A DNA stretch of 64,000 bases, from assembly GCA_947492375.1 (NCBI GenBank), contig CANLMI010000001.1:372001-436000 (forward strand), given 5' to 3'. Origin of the DNA: an uncultured Kordiimonas sp. (lineage in GTDB: Bacteria > Pseudomonadota > Alphaproteobacteria > Sphingomonadales > Kordiimonadaceae). The position numbers and the translations under genes are program-made. Of the stretch, positions 9,369 through 18,424 are shown piece after piece; the first letter of the stretch is position 1; each line of letters opens with the position of its first letter. The notes beneath the pieces are model-generated. The model was not told the origin of the DNA. It saw only the letters and a list, made by a program, of their open reading frames with translations, and made no database searches.

Positions 9369-10010
9369 GTGGAACTTGATGTTGTAATTGATGTGGTTTG
9401 CCCGTGGTGTTTTGTTGGCAAGCGCCAGCTTGAAAAGGCAATGCGAGAGCGCCCTGATGCAATCAAAGAGGTTCGCTATCGCCCCTACCAGTTGGGCCCT
9501 GATACGCCGTCAGGCGGTGTTGACCGCAAAACATATTATGACAAAAAATTCGGTGAAAATAGCGAGCAGTTAATGGTGATGCGCAAACATTTGCACACGG
9601 CAGGTGAGACGCTTGGTATTTCCTTTGATTTTGAGAGCGAATGCATGATCGCAAATACCCTTGATGCCCACCGTTTGATCAGATGGTCAATGTCCGAAGG
9701 GCTGCAATCAAAGGTCGCAGAAGGCATTATGGTGCGTTATTTTGAGGAAAGTAAATATATCGGCGATCATGGCTTGCTCCGCGAGGTTGCGGAAGAGGCG
9801 GGCATGGACGGCGAACTCGTGAGTGAACTCTTGGCAAGCGAGCGTGATGTTGACCATGTGAAGGCTGAGGTCGCGAATGCCTCGCGTATGGGCATAACAG
9901 GGGTACCGTTTTTTATATTTAACGGCAAACATGCCGTATCGGGTGCACAGGACGCAAGTGTGCTGGTGAATGTGATTGATCAATTAGGCGCGCAAACCGC
10001 TGAGCAATAA
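9369..10010 (+). CDS. DsbA-family oxidoreductase, FrnE-like
   Basis: A 213-residue thioredoxin-fold protein with the CPWC active site in DVVCPWCFVGKRQLE, residues 10-13, and a helical insertion, ending with the cis-Pro region TGVPFFIFN. There is no signal peptide, so it is a cytoplasmic thiol oxidoreductase of the FrnE / 2-hydroxychromene-2-carboxylate-isomerase-like group rather than periplasmic DsbA. The frame is open from 9279, but GTG 9369 is preferred: GGAG lies 7 bases upstream and homologues begin with a short strand directly before the CPWC strand. The 65-codon gene that follows may be cotranscribed. Confidence 0.85.
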   Translation: MELDVVIDVVCPWCFVGKRQLEKAMRERPDAIKEVRYRPYQLGPDTPSGGVDRKTYYDKKFGENSEQLMVMRKHLHTAGETLGISFDFESECMIANTLDAHRLIRWSMSEGLQSKVAEGIMVRYFEESKYIGDHGLLREVAEEAGMDGELVSELLASERDVDHVKAEVANASRMGITGVPFFIFNGKHAVSGAQDASVLVNVIDQLGAQTAEQ

Positions 10011-10043
10011 GCCGAAAAGCGTAGAATGCCAGCAAAACGCAGA

Positions 10044-10282
10044 TTACAATAAAGGACGACAGTATGTCAGAGCTCACTTACTTAAATAACCGTCTGGTTT
10101 TAGCCGAAACTGAAGAAGACATGCATCTAGTACTTGATGAAATTTTTGATAGCTGTGCCGTCGGTGTACATAATGCCTTTGAGTTTGTTTTTGAAACACC
10201 ATTATCTGGGCTGCAGGAACAGTGGAAGCAAGCTTATCCGGCTGAGCGAAAACTAGGTTAAACTGACGTTACAATAAAGGAC
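10044..10282 (+). repeat. 14-bp direct repeat flanking a small gene
   Basis: TTACAATAAAGGAC occurs at 10044-10057, just before the start of the 65-codon gene and including its ribosome binding site, and again at 10269-10282, 8 bases after its stop. The second copy also forms an imperfect inverted repeat with the following CCTTTTATTGTAA. Confidence 0.7.
10064..10261 (+). CDS. Small acidic hypothetical protein
   Basis: A 65-residue protein of unknown function. It is acidic (a run of Glu and Asp in residues 15-30) and probably helical, with no signal peptide or metal motif. The start is supported by AAAGGAC 7 bases before the ATG. It lies 53 bp after the FrnE-like gene and may share its transcript. 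It is not recognised as a member of any family. Confidence 0.6.
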   Translation: MSELTYLNNRLVLAETEEDMHLVLDEIFDSCAVGVHNAFEFVFETPLSGLQEQWKQAYPAERKLG

Positions 10283-10610
10283 CTTTTATTGTAATTTCTA
10301 CATCATAAAAAAAGGAGCATTACAGATGTAATGCCCTTAAGGCCTTGGGGAGGATTATCTTCTTTTATTTGGCTGTTTTTAATTATCTCAAATCAGTTTT
10401 TTCGAGTGAAGATATAGTGAAAAGAAAGTGTGGCCGGTACTCAGAACGCTATCACCATACCGGCCTACTCAACACTATTGCCATAGTTCCATGGTGATCT
10501 TTCAGAAATAATCACCCTTAATTTAGACGTAATATGGATAAGTTTATGTCTAATATGTGAAACATTAAGGCGCTGATGTGGCACTATAATGTTGCCTTGG
10601 AAAGGCGATC
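10262..10610. other. Structured intergenic region, no clear gene
   Basis: These 349 bases hold no convincing ORF but several inverted repeats: GCATTACA/TGTAATGC at 10318-10335; GGCCGGTA (10432-10439) with TACCGGCC (10458-10465); and ATCACCAT (10451-10458) with ATGGTGAT (10491-10498). The last two share one base and interleave, so they would form alternative stems. The region could hold a noncoding RNA or a long 3' leader; no terminator-type T-run follows. Confidence 0.4.
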
Positions 10611-11222
10611 TTAGAATTTCAAATTAATGCCAAGCTTTGGCTGGAATTGTTCGAAGCCACGATCATAGTCTAAATAGTCAAGACTGAGTTTAATACTAAT
10701 ATGATCTGTAAGTGCCTTCTCATACCCTAGGCCAACAATATAACCTTGTTCGTACAAACTATTGAGAGGAAGAAATGTAATGCCATCAGGGTTTACAAAG
10801 GGTTGAGTATCGAGTGAAAAACGTGAACTGACAGTACCAATTTTCCCAAAAAATAAATTTGTCCCAAAAGCTTTACCAAATATTATAGCTGCTGACCATT
10901 GGAAATCTGAATCGATATTTGATCGAATTATTTCGTCGGGAGGCAAGCCAATGTTCGTTATAACACCTGTATCGAAATTGGTGTCACCAAAACTGCCTTC
11001 AATACCGAAAACCCAATCTCTTGTGCTATGCAATCGGTATCCTAAATTTAAACCATAGTAAAAAGTACTATCTTCAGAAATAGATAGTTCAGTCCGGTCA
11101 AAGCCGCCTTCAATGCCACCATAAAATCCTTCAAATCGCCTTTTATCTTCCTCTTCTTGAGCCAGTATAACAGTGTTATTTGCCACAATGAAAACTGCAG
11201 TTCCTATAATTATTTTACGCAT
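10611..11222 (-). CDS. Outer-membrane beta-barrel protein
   Basis: A 203-residue protein with a signal peptide (MRKIIIGTAVFIVANNTVILA, cleaved before QEE) and alternating hydrophobic strands ending in GINLKF. A C-terminal Phe is typical of barrels inserted by BamA. The strand pattern (FYGGIEGGFDRTELS, YGLNLGYRLH, IVGLGYEKAL) matches the small OmpA-like/Omp25-type 8-stranded barrels of Alphaproteobacteria. No ligand can be named. Its base composition is more AT-rich than mfd upstream. GGAGG precedes the ATG. A hairpin terminator lies between it and mfd, so it has its own promoter. Confidence 0.75.
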   Translation of the reverse strand: MRKIIIGTAVFIVANNTVILAQEEEDKRRFEGFYGGIEGGFDRTELSISEDSTFYYGLNLGYRLHSTRDWVFGIEGSFGDTNFDTGVITNIGLPPDEIIRSNIDSDFQWSAAIIFGKAFGTNLFFGKIGTVSSRFSLDTQPFVNPDGITFLPLNSLYEQGYIVGLGYEKALTDHISIKLSLDYLDYDRGFEQFQPKLGINLKF

Positions 11223-11320
11223 AAAACCTCCAATCGCTAAATCATGCGAGGTATGATTTTAGCTGATAATTTGTCGTATTAGTGGTTTGTCCGTGTCAAA
11301 AATATGGCTATAGTTTGCAA

Positions 11321-11347
11321 AAAAAAAGCACTCAAACTGAGTGCTTT
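11321..11347 (-). terminator. Rho-independent terminator downstream of mfd
   Basis: A 10-bp perfect stem (AAAGCACTCA at 11325-11334, TGAGTGCTTT at 11338-11347) has a 3-base loop. On the minus strand it is followed by a run of at least seven T. It lies about 170 bp after the mfd stop, so it ends either a long mfd 3' UTR or a small RNA encoded in the gap. Confidence 0.85.
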
Positions 11348-11460
11348 CGTTGGGGGATACCAACAAGGTTCACCTATTTCTCAAATTGAAAATTGGGCGG
11401 AGCCTGTTATTTTTATCTGACGTTCGGCTGAAGCCTTTTTGCATGATAAATTGGGCGAAC
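11321..11460 (-). ncRNA. Candidate small RNA between mfd and its terminator
   Basis: On the minus strand the last 140 bases before the terminator hold a second stem, GTTGG-TATCCC-CCAAC (about 11349-11364), directly before the terminator stem. The C-rich loop could pair with a Shine-Dalgarno sequence. Two stems plus a T-run is a common Hfq-sRNA layout. No promoter could be assigned with confidence, and a processed mfd 3' UTR is equally possible. Confidence 0.3.
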
Positions 11461-11519
11461 TTATGTCCTTTGAATTAACAAAATAAACTTATTGTACTTT
11501 TGTTAAATTATAAATTGAA

Positions 11520-14500
11520 TTATTCCGCCTGTTTCGCCTTCGAGACAATAGTTGCCAGTTTTTTCGTAATGGCAGCAACGGTTTTAAGCCTGATACCAAT
11601 CTTGTCCATCTTGGTTTTATAAACCAGTTTATGGTCAGGGCGTAGTTTCGCCGTTGCACCTGTTGAACTGATAAAGTCTACGAGGCCAGCCGGGTCAGCA
11701 AACTTGTCATCCTTAAAGGATAAGACAACACCTTTTTGCCCCGCGTCCAGCTTATCAATACCAGCGCGTTTAGCATGACCCTTGATGATCATAATCGCGG
11801 CAAGCTGTTTCACCTCGGGGGTTAAAGGGCCAAACCTGTCGATCAATTCAGCACAGAAAGCATCCACATCCTCGCGTGTGTCGAGGTCGGCAAGGCGGCG
11901 GTACAGTGCCATACGCTGGGTTAGGTCAGGCACATATTTCTCAGGTATCATAACCGTCGCGCCGAGATTGATTTGCGGTGACCAGTCACTTTCACCGAAA
12001 TCATCGTCGGTGCCAGCGCGGGCGTCAGCGACGGCCTCCTCCAGCATTTTCTGGTATAGCTCAACACCCACTTCTTTCACATGGCCTGATTGTTCGTCAC
12101 CGAGGAGGTTACCAGCCCCTCTGATGTCCATATCATGGCTTGCGATGGTAAAGCCAGCCCCAAGCGTATCAAGGGACTGAAGCACTTGCAGGCGTTTGTC
12201 AGCATTATCATTCAGCATACGATTGGCAGGTGTTGTGAGATAAGTATAGGCCCGTATTTTGGAGCGTCCAACACGCCCTCTAAGCTGATACAACTGCGCC
12301 AGGCCAAACATATCAGCGCGGTGGATAATCATGGTGTTCGCGCGCGGGATATCAATACCCGATTCGATGATTGTGGTGGAAAGCAACACATCATACTGGC
12401 CTTCATAAAAGGCTGTCATCACGTCTTCAATAGTTTTGGCAGGCATTTGCCCGTGCGCCACAATAAACTTAACCTCAGGCACGTCTTCTTTCAAAAACTC
12501 AATAATACCTTCGAGGTCAGCGATACGCGGGCACACATAAAAACTCTGACCGCCGCGGTAATGTTCGCGCAGTAATGCTTCACGCACAACAACAGGATCA
12601 AATGGCAGCACAAACGTGCGAACGGCCAACCTGTCTACAGGCGGTGTTGCAATAATGGATAGGTCGCGCAAGCCGCTCATCGCCATTTGCAGCGTGCGCG
12701 GGATTGGTGTCGCGGTTAATGTTAAAACATGAACGTTTGATTTGAGTTCTTTAAGTTTTTCTTTATGGGCGACACCGAAATGTTGTTCCTCGTCCACAAT
12801 CAGCATGCCAAGGTTTTTAAATTCAATCCCTTTCGCAAGAAGCGCATGGGTGCCGATCACGATATCAAGCGTACCCTGTCGCATTTCTTCTTTGCTCGCC
12901 TTGGCATCCTTACCGCTTACCAGACGCGAAAGCTGACCAATGCGAACAGGAAGCCCCTTGAAACGCTCGGTAAAGTTCATGAAATGCTGGCGCGCGAGCA
13001 AGGTGGTCGGCGCGACCACCGCAACCTGATGGCCTGCCATCACGGCGAGGAATGCAGCCCGCAAGGCAACTTCGGTTTTCCCGAAACCTACGTCGCCGCA
13101 AACAAGTCTGTCCATCGGACGACCAGAGGCGAGGTCTTTGATTACATCACCAATAGAGCGCAATTGATCATCGGTTTCAGTGAACGGAAAGCGTGCGCAA
13201 AATTCATCGAACATGCCTTCCTGCGCTGTAATTCGCTGCCCTTCTCTTAGCTCGCGCTCTGCCGCCAATTTTATCAATTGATCCGCCATTTCGCGGATGC
13301 GGGCCTTCATCTTGGCCTTGCGCGCCTGCCATGCGACGCCGCCAAGTTTATCGAGCGAGCCGCCACCATCTTCGCTGCCAAAGCGTGACAGAACTTCGAT
13401 GTTTTCTACGGGCACGAAAAGCTTGTCGCCGCCTTGATAAGTGACAAGGAGGCAATCATGCGACGCGCCTGATACGCTGACGGTTTCCAGCCCTTCAAAC
13501 TTGCCGATGCCGTGGCTTGTGTGAACAACCAAATCGCCGGGGGCGAGGGCGTTTGCTTCCGTCAGGAAATTATCAGCGCGTTTGCGCTTACGTGACTTCC
13601 TAACCAGCCGGTCACCTAAAATATCCTGCTCTGAAATAACCGCGAGATCATCAGTTTCAAATCCGCGCTCTAGCGGTAAAACCGTCACGGTTATCAGGCG
13701 TTTGTTTTCGCGCCTTATTTCTGACCAGTCTGATGAGATACCGATAGGGTGAACATCATGATCTTCCAAGACGCCTTTAAGGCGCTCTGCCGCGCCTTCT
13801 GAATAACTAGCGAAAACAACGCGTTTGCCATCTTTTTGAAGCGCATGGATATGGTCACGGACAGCATCATAGATATTCAGGCTGCGGTTATTACGCTCGG
13901 GCGAAAAATCGCGGGCGGCACGGGCACCGAAGGATACAACATCGATGTTTTCCGGTAGTTCAAAAGGACTTAGTTTTCTGAGGTTAAAGGCCTCAGTAGC
14001 CGCTTGCCACTCGATCTCGTTCAAATAAAGCGCACCAGCAGGGATGGGCTTATAACTTGTTGTGGTAATGCTTTTATGATCACGGGCGATTTCCATCGCT
14101 TCCTTGCGTGCATCATAATAGTCGCTGATGGCTTTAAAACGTTCGTTTGCCGCTTCGTCCACCTGATGATCGATGGTAACAACTGGATTATCCAGATAAT
14201 CAAACAGTGTCGACATATCCTCGTGAAAGAACGGTAACCAGTGTTCTGCACCCTGATATTTCCGGCCTTCTGATATGGCTTCATAGAGCGGGTCTTCGCC
14301 CTTTGTTGGACCAAAGGTATTGACATAATTGGTGCGGAAACGGCGCACACCTTCAGCCCCAAGTGAAAATTCGCTCGCGGGTTTCAGGTGTAATTGCTTG
14401 GTTGTACCCGTTGTGCGCTGTGTCAACGGGTCAAATCGGCGAATTGTATCCAACTCGTCGCCAAAGAAATCAAGTCGCAGGGGCTCAGGCGCGTCCGGCG

Positions 14501-15050
14501 GGAACAAATCAATCAAACCCCCACGGATCGCAAATTCGCCGCGGTCCATAACTTGACTAGAGCGGTTATAGCCGTTTGACGCCAGAAAGTCCGTCAGCGT
14601 TTGCATGTCCACGTCGTCACCGGGAACGGCATGGAATGTTGCCGATTTAACGCTTTCTATCGTTGGAACACGCTGCAAACATGCATTGATTGTTGTTAAG
14701 ACGAGTAATGGTTTTGCAAGTTTGCTTTTCGTGAGGCGGGAGAGGGCCGCCATTCGTTTCGCAATTATATCGCTCGCGGGGCTAACACGGTCATAGGGCA
14801 GGCAGTCCCACGCCGGAAATGCAATGATTTCAATCTCAGGCGCAAAAAAGGCAACCTCTGTCTTGATGGCTGAAAGGCGCGCATCATCGCGGGTGATATG
14901 AAAAACAGGGCGTTTGTCGCTTGCAAACGCGCGCGCCGCCAAGTCACCTAGCAGAGTTGCGTCAAAGCCATCAGGAACACCGCCAACACTAAGAGGCAAG
15001 TCTTCGCTGACAAGTTTATCAAAAAGCATGTCAGTTTGCGGTTTGGTCAT
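11520..15050 (-). CDS. mfd: Transcription-repair coupling factor Mfd
   Basis: A 1176-residue translocase that removes stalled RNA polymerase and recruits UvrA. Domains in order are the UvrB-like N-terminal region (about 1-350), the RNA-polymerase-interacting CarD-like domain (LVVHTSHGIGKFEGLE, about 510), the RecG-type helicase core with Walker A GDVGFGKT near 651 and DEEQ box near 752, motif VI QLRGRVGRS, and the C-terminal TRCF domain. The length is normal. It is convergent with nothing and ends upstream of a hairpin terminator. sdhE lies upstream on the same strand with recG diverging beyond it, a familiar alphaproteobacterial grouping. GC content is higher than that of the neighbouring barrel gene. 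Confidence 0.97.
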   Translation of the reverse strand: MTKPQTDMLFDKLVSEDLPLSVGGVPDGFDATLLGDLAARAFASDKRPVFHITRDDARLSAIKTEVAFFAPEIEIIAFPAWDCLPYDRVSPASDIIAKRMAALSRLTKSKLAKPLLVLTTINACLQRVPTIESVKSATFHAVPGDDVDMQTLTDFLASNGYNRSSQVMDRGEFAIRGGLIDLFPPDAPEPLRLDFFGDELDTIRRFDPLTQRTTGTTKQLHLKPASEFSLGAEGVRRFRTNYVNTFGPTKGEDPLYEAISEGRKYQGAEHWLPFFHEDMSTLFDYLDNPVVTIDHQVDEAANERFKAISDYYDARKEAMEIARDHKSITTTSYKPIPAGALYLNEIEWQAATEAFNLRKLSPFELPENIDVVSFGARAARDFSPERNNRSLNIYDAVRDHIHALQKDGKRVVFASYSEGAAERLKGVLEDHDVHPIGISSDWSEIRRENKRLITVTVLPLERGFETDDLAVISEQDILGDRLVRKSRKRKRADNFLTEANALAPGDLVVHTSHGIGKFEGLETVSVSGASHDCLLVTYQGGDKLFVPVENIEVLSRFGSEDGGGSLDKLGGVAWQARKAKMKARIREMADQLIKLAAERELREGQRITAQEGMFDEFCARFPFTETDDQLRSIGDVIKDLASGRPMDRLVCGDVGFGKTEVALRAAFLAVMAGHQVAVVAPTTLLARQHFMNFTERFKGLPVRIGQLSRLVSGKDAKASKEEMRQGTLDIVIGTHALLAKGIEFKNLGMLIVDEEQHFGVAHKEKLKELKSNVHVLTLTATPIPRTLQMAMSGLRDLSIIATPPVDRLAVRTFVLPFDPVVVREALLREHYRGGQSFYVCPRIADLEGIIEFLKEDVPEVKFIVAHGQMPAKTIEDVMTAFYEGQYDVLLSTTIIESGIDIPRANTMIIHRADMFGLAQLYQLRGRVGRSKIRAYTYLTTPANRMLNDNADKRLQVLQSLDTLGAGFTIASHDMDIRGAGNLLGDEQSGHVKEVGVELYQKMLEEAVADARAGTDDDFGESDWSPQINLGATVMIPEKYVPDLTQRMALYRRLADLDTREDVDAFCAELIDRFGPLTPEVKQLAAIMIIKGHAKRAGIDKLDAGQKGVVLSFKDDKFADPAGLVDFISSTGATAKLRPDHKLVYKTKMDKIGIRLKTVAAITKKLATIVSKAKQAE

Positions 15051-15135
15051 GATTGTCTGTCTTTAAAGCTTTGGCCTGTTTAATGGCTTAATTTTTTACG
15101 GCTTAATTTTCGTCGCGCATAATTTAGTTGGATGT

Positions 15136-15438
15136 TTATCTGGCACGGAGCTTCATAAAATCCAGTTTCTGAAGGCGGCTCATCATCTCACCCTGAAATT
15201 TCTCAGGCACGTTCTCGTCTTTCGTGATCCAATCAAGGATTTCCTGATCCTGCTCTTCAAAGATGCTTTCAAACCAATGGCAATCAGCGTCAGTGAACTG
15301 ATCAAGGTTTGCTTCGATAAAATTACCAAAAATCAAATCAAGTTCCTTGATGCCGCGATGCCATGCCCGAAAAACAAGCCGGCGTTTTCTGTTTTCCAGA
15401 TCAAGTTCTTTATGCGGATTATAGTCTAGGTCAGTCAT
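15136..15438 (-). CDS. sdhE: Succinate dehydrogenase assembly factor SdhE (DUF339)
   Basis: A 100-residue helical protein that promotes covalent attachment of FAD to the SdhA flavoprotein. The family motif is the Arg-Gly pair in WHRGIKELDLIFG (about residues 29-41), preceded by RKRRLVFR, with ESIFEEQDQEILDWIT in the C-terminal half. It sits between recG (divergent) and mfd (same strand, 85 bp downstream), the usual alphaproteobacterial position. Cotranscription with mfd is likely. Confidence 0.92.
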   Translation of the reverse strand: MTDLDYNPHKELDLENRKRRLVFRAWHRGIKELDLIFGNFIEANLDQFTDADCHWFESIFEEQDQEILDWITKDENVPEKFQGEMMSRLQKLDFMKLRAR

Positions 15439-15619
15439 ATCAGGTCTTCACACATTGATGATCAATATTGCTATAGGGTTTATTCAGAATTTTATGCTGG
15501 TCAGATCAATAAAATATATGAAAATTACAAGCACCCCATTGGCGGGCGGCACACCATAAGCTATGGTCCCTCATCAATAAAGCATAAATTTTTCACTGGA
15601 ACGGAAACTTGATCATCTA

Positions 15620-17704
15620 ATGCGTCCCGAAGCCCTGTTTACATATTTCGCTGATATCGAGAGCTTGCCGGGTGTTGGTAAGCGGAACCGGCAGGCGTTT
15701 GAGCGCCTTGCGGGTGCGCGGCTTGTGGATATGGTGTTTCATATTCCTGCGAGCGTGATCAACAGAAGTTATCACCCCAAGGTGATGGAGGCAGCGCCCG
15801 GCTCGATCGCAACAATTGAGGTTGATGTGATTGCGCACAAGGCGGCTCCGAACAAGCGTGCGCCCTATAAAATTATCTGTCAGGATGAAACGGGGTTTCT
15901 GACACTGGTGTTTTTCCATGCCCGCGCTGATTGGCTCAGGAAACAATTGCCGGAGGGCGAGCGCCGGATCATCAGTGGGAGGCTGGAGCATTTTCAGGAT
16001 CAGGTGCAAATCACCCACCCTGATTATATGGTGCCGCTCGATCAGGTGGATGATTTGCCGTTGATGGAGCCGATCTATCCCATGACAGCGGGATTGTCTG
16101 CCAAGGTATTCAGAAAGGCCTTGAACGGCGCCTTGGATACCATTCCTGACCTTCCTGAATGGCATGATCCGTCCTTAATGGAGCGGGAAAACTGGCCAGC
16201 GTTCAAGCCATCCTTACTGTCGCTTCATCGCCCGGAAAACGCTGAAGTGATCGAGCCTGAAAGCCTGCCGCGCCGCCGCCTTGCGTATGATGAACTGCTC
16301 GCGACACAGCTTGCAACCGCTGTTGTGCGCGAACGCACGCGGCGAAAAAAGGGCAGGGCACTTAAAGGCAGCAGCAATATCCGAAAGCAAATCCTAAGTG
16401 CGCTTCCTTATGCCTTAACGGGTGATCAGGAGGGCGCGCTGGGTGAAATCATTAGCGATATGGAAAGCGACCGCTCGATGCTGCGCCTGATGCAGGGGGA
16501 TGTTGGCAGCGGTAAAACCATTGTTGCACTCCTCGCGATGGCGGCAGCGGTGGAGGCAGGGGCGCAGGCGGCAATCCTCGCGCCTACTGAAATCCTCGCG
16601 CGCCAGCACCTTGAAAGTATCGCCCCGCTCGCGGAAGGTGCTGGGCTTAAGGTTGCGCTGTTGACTGGTCGCAATAAGGGTAAACCACGCCAAGCGCTCC
16701 TCGAAACCCTGAAGGCGGGGGAAATTGATATCCTTATCGGGACCCATGCGATCATTCAGGATGATGTGGACTTTAAGGACCTCGGTTTTGCTGTGATTGA
16801 CGAGCAACACCGTTTCGGTGTGCAACAGCGCCTTACGCTATCATCGAAGGCGGTGAACGGGATCGATGTTCTGGGCATGACGGCAACGCCGATCCCGCGC
16901 ACGCTTACGCTCACCCTATACGGCGATATGGATGTGTCGCGGATTCAGGAAAAACCACCAGGCCGCAAACCGATTGACACCCGGGTTATCTCGAACGAGC
17001 GCTTGATGGATGTGTTGGGCGGTGTTGAGCGCGCCGTGAAGTCAGGCGCGCGGGTTTATTGGGTTTGCCCTTTGGTTGAAGAAAGCGAAATGCTTGACCT
17101 CGCTGCCGCTGAGGATCGCCACAAGGCCCTTCAAAAAATATTCGGAAATCAGGTTGGCCTTGTGCATGGCCGGATGAAGGGCGCCGAGAAAGACGAGGTG
17201 ATGGCCAAGTTTCAAGCGGGTGACATTTCTATCCTTGTTGCGACAACCGTGATTGAGGTTGGGGTTAATGTGCCTGAGGCAACGATTATGGTGATCGAAC
17301 ATGCGGAACGCTTTGGCCTTGCGCAATTGCATCAGCTTCGGGGCCGTGTGGGGCGGGGCGCTGATAAATCCACCTGCCTCCTTGTGCGCGCTGAACATGT
17401 GGGGGAGGTTGCGAAATCGCGGCTTAAGATCATGCGTGAGAGCGAAGATGGTTTCCTAATTGCAGAAGAAGACCTGAAACTACGCGGTAGCGGCGAAATA
17501 CTAGGTACGCGCCAAAGCGGGATGCCTGATTTTAAGCTTGTTGATTTCGCGGTGCATAGCGACCTTATCGAAATGGCTCGCGATGACGCTCGATTGATTG
17601 TCTCCAAAGACATGGAGCTAATGAGCGAACGCGGCAAAGCGCTAAGGCACCTTCTATATCTGTTTGAGCGTGATGAGGGCATCCGACTAATGCAGTCGGG
17701 TTGA
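15620..17704 (+). CDS. recG: ATP-dependent DNA helicase RecG
   Basis: A 694-residue branch-migration helicase that processes stalled forks and Holliday junctions. The N-terminal wedge/OB domain (FHIPASVINRSY, then residues 60-150) is followed by the helicase core: Walker A GDVGSGKT near 295, DEQH box IDEQHRFGVQQR near 393, TATPIPRTL, and motif VI HQLRGRVGRG. The C-terminal region has the LRGSGEILGTRQSG signature shared with Mfd. The length is typical. It is transcribed away from sdhE and mfd and is GC-rich like them. Confidence 0.97.
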   Translation: MRPEALFTYFADIESLPGVGKRNRQAFERLAGARLVDMVFHIPASVINRSYHPKVMEAAPGSIATIEVDVIAHKAAPNKRAPYKIICQDETGFLTLVFFHARADWLRKQLPEGERRIISGRLEHFQDQVQITHPDYMVPLDQVDDLPLMEPIYPMTAGLSAKVFRKALNGALDTIPDLPEWHDPSLMERENWPAFKPSLLSLHRPENAEVIEPESLPRRRLAYDELLATQLATAVVRERTRRKKGRALKGSSNIRKQILSALPYALTGDQEGALGEIISDMESDRSMLRLMQGDVGSGKTIVALLAMAAAVEAGAQAAILAPTEILARQHLESIAPLAEGAGLKVALLTGRNKGKPRQALLETLKAGEIDILIGTHAIIQDDVDFKDLGFAVIDEQHRFGVQQRLTLSSKAVNGIDVLGMTATPIPRTLTLTLYGDMDVSRIQEKPPGRKPIDTRVISNERLMDVLGGVERAVKSGARVYWVCPLVEESEMLDLAAAEDRHKALQKIFGNQVGLVHGRMKGAEKDEVMAKFQAGDISILVATTVIEVGVNVPEATIMVIEHAERFGLAQLHQLRGRVGRGADKSTCLLVRAEHVGEVAKSRLKIMRESEDGFLIAEEDLKLRGSGEILGTRQSGMPDFKLVDFAVHSDLIEMARDDARLIVSKDMELMSERGKALRHLLYLFERDEGIRLMQSG

Positions 17705-17767
17705 CATTGAGCTAACTTGTATAGAATTTGGATTGAGTAAATAATAAAATTAAAGGGGAACAATATT

Positions 17768-18346
17768 ATGTCATTGCGTCAGTTTATATTGGCTTTTCAA
17801 TTCATTATTGTTGCTTTGGTTCTAAGTGGGTGTTTTAAAAATCCTTGGTACGACGATAGCGATCCGAGGGTAGAAGCTGCAAAATTAAAAACCAAACTTC
17901 AGAAAGAAAGGTTTAATTTTGAAACTGTCCCAAAAACAGGCGTTACGTATCTGAGTTATGACTTTCAACATGGTTTTCAAGTTACCTATTATGAAAATGA
18001 GAATAAAGTTTGGTTGTGGTATGGTGGAAATGATGTTGCATTACCAGCAGCATGGAAAATTACTGAAAATATTGATGCAAAGTCAGAAGATTTTAGATGG
18101 AGTGCTTGCTTTAAGTATGGCCCTGACACTTATAACCCTGCAACTAAAAAATCAGTCGGTCAATATGAATGTACTTTAGCTGTAAATGTTTTGAACTTGT
18201 GGGTTGGTATGATCGACGGCGATCTGTTCAATCTTTCGTCAGGGGAAGTTCCTTATGTGAGAGAGAAATGCGATGCCCCGAACGAATTCAAAATTATGAG
18301 TGAATACTCAGTAATCTACAATCCAGTCATTGACTGCAAAAAATGA
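17768..18346 (+). CDS. Hypothetical lipoprotein
   Basis: A 192-residue protein with a lipoprotein signal: hydrophobic LAFQFIIVALVLSGC with the lipobox LSGC at about residue 21, followed by FKNPWYDDSD. Asp and Arg rather than a strict +2 Asp follow, so the outer membrane is the likely destination. The mature part has no recognised domain; it contains several Cys and aromatic residues (WRWSACFKYG). AAGGGGAA precedes the ATG. It is clearly AT-rich compared with recG and the carboxyltransferase gene on either side, which suggests an accessory or recently acquired gene. Confidence 0.65.
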   Translation: MSLRQFILAFQFIIVALVLSGCFKNPWYDDSDPRVEAAKLKTKLQKERFNFETVPKTGVTYLSYDFQHGFQVTYYENENKVWLWYGGNDVALPAAWKITENIDAKSEDFRWSACFKYGPDTYNPATKKSVGQYECTLAVNVLNLWVGMIDGDLFNLSSGEVPYVREKCDAPNEFKIMSEYSVIYNPVIDCKK

Positions 18347-18378
18347 TCAATTCTCTGGCTTGTTGACTAACGCGGTCT

Positions 18379-18411
18379 AATTCTATTTGATGGAACTCAT
18401 TAAATAGAATT
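18379..18411 (+). promoter_or_regulatory. Perfect hairpin just before the carboxyltransferase ribosome binding site
   Basis: AATTCTATTT (18379-18388) and AAATAGAATT (18402-18411) form a 10-bp perfect stem with a 13-base loop, directly followed by AGAGG and the ATG at 18425. It lacks a T-run, so it reads as a leader structure close to the start codon rather than a terminator. Confidence 0.5.
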
Positions 18412-18424
18412 AGAGGCACAATCA

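Noticed and set aside
10326-10331. Ribosome binding site followed by ATG TAA (start-stop element)
   Set aside because: AAGGAG does precede it, but the ATG falls inside a small hairpin with no downstream gene on that strand to regulate.
11520-15050. Many plus-strand ORFs within mfd
   Set aside because: They are reverse-frame shadows of a GC-rich coding sequence with no motifs or ribosome binding sites.
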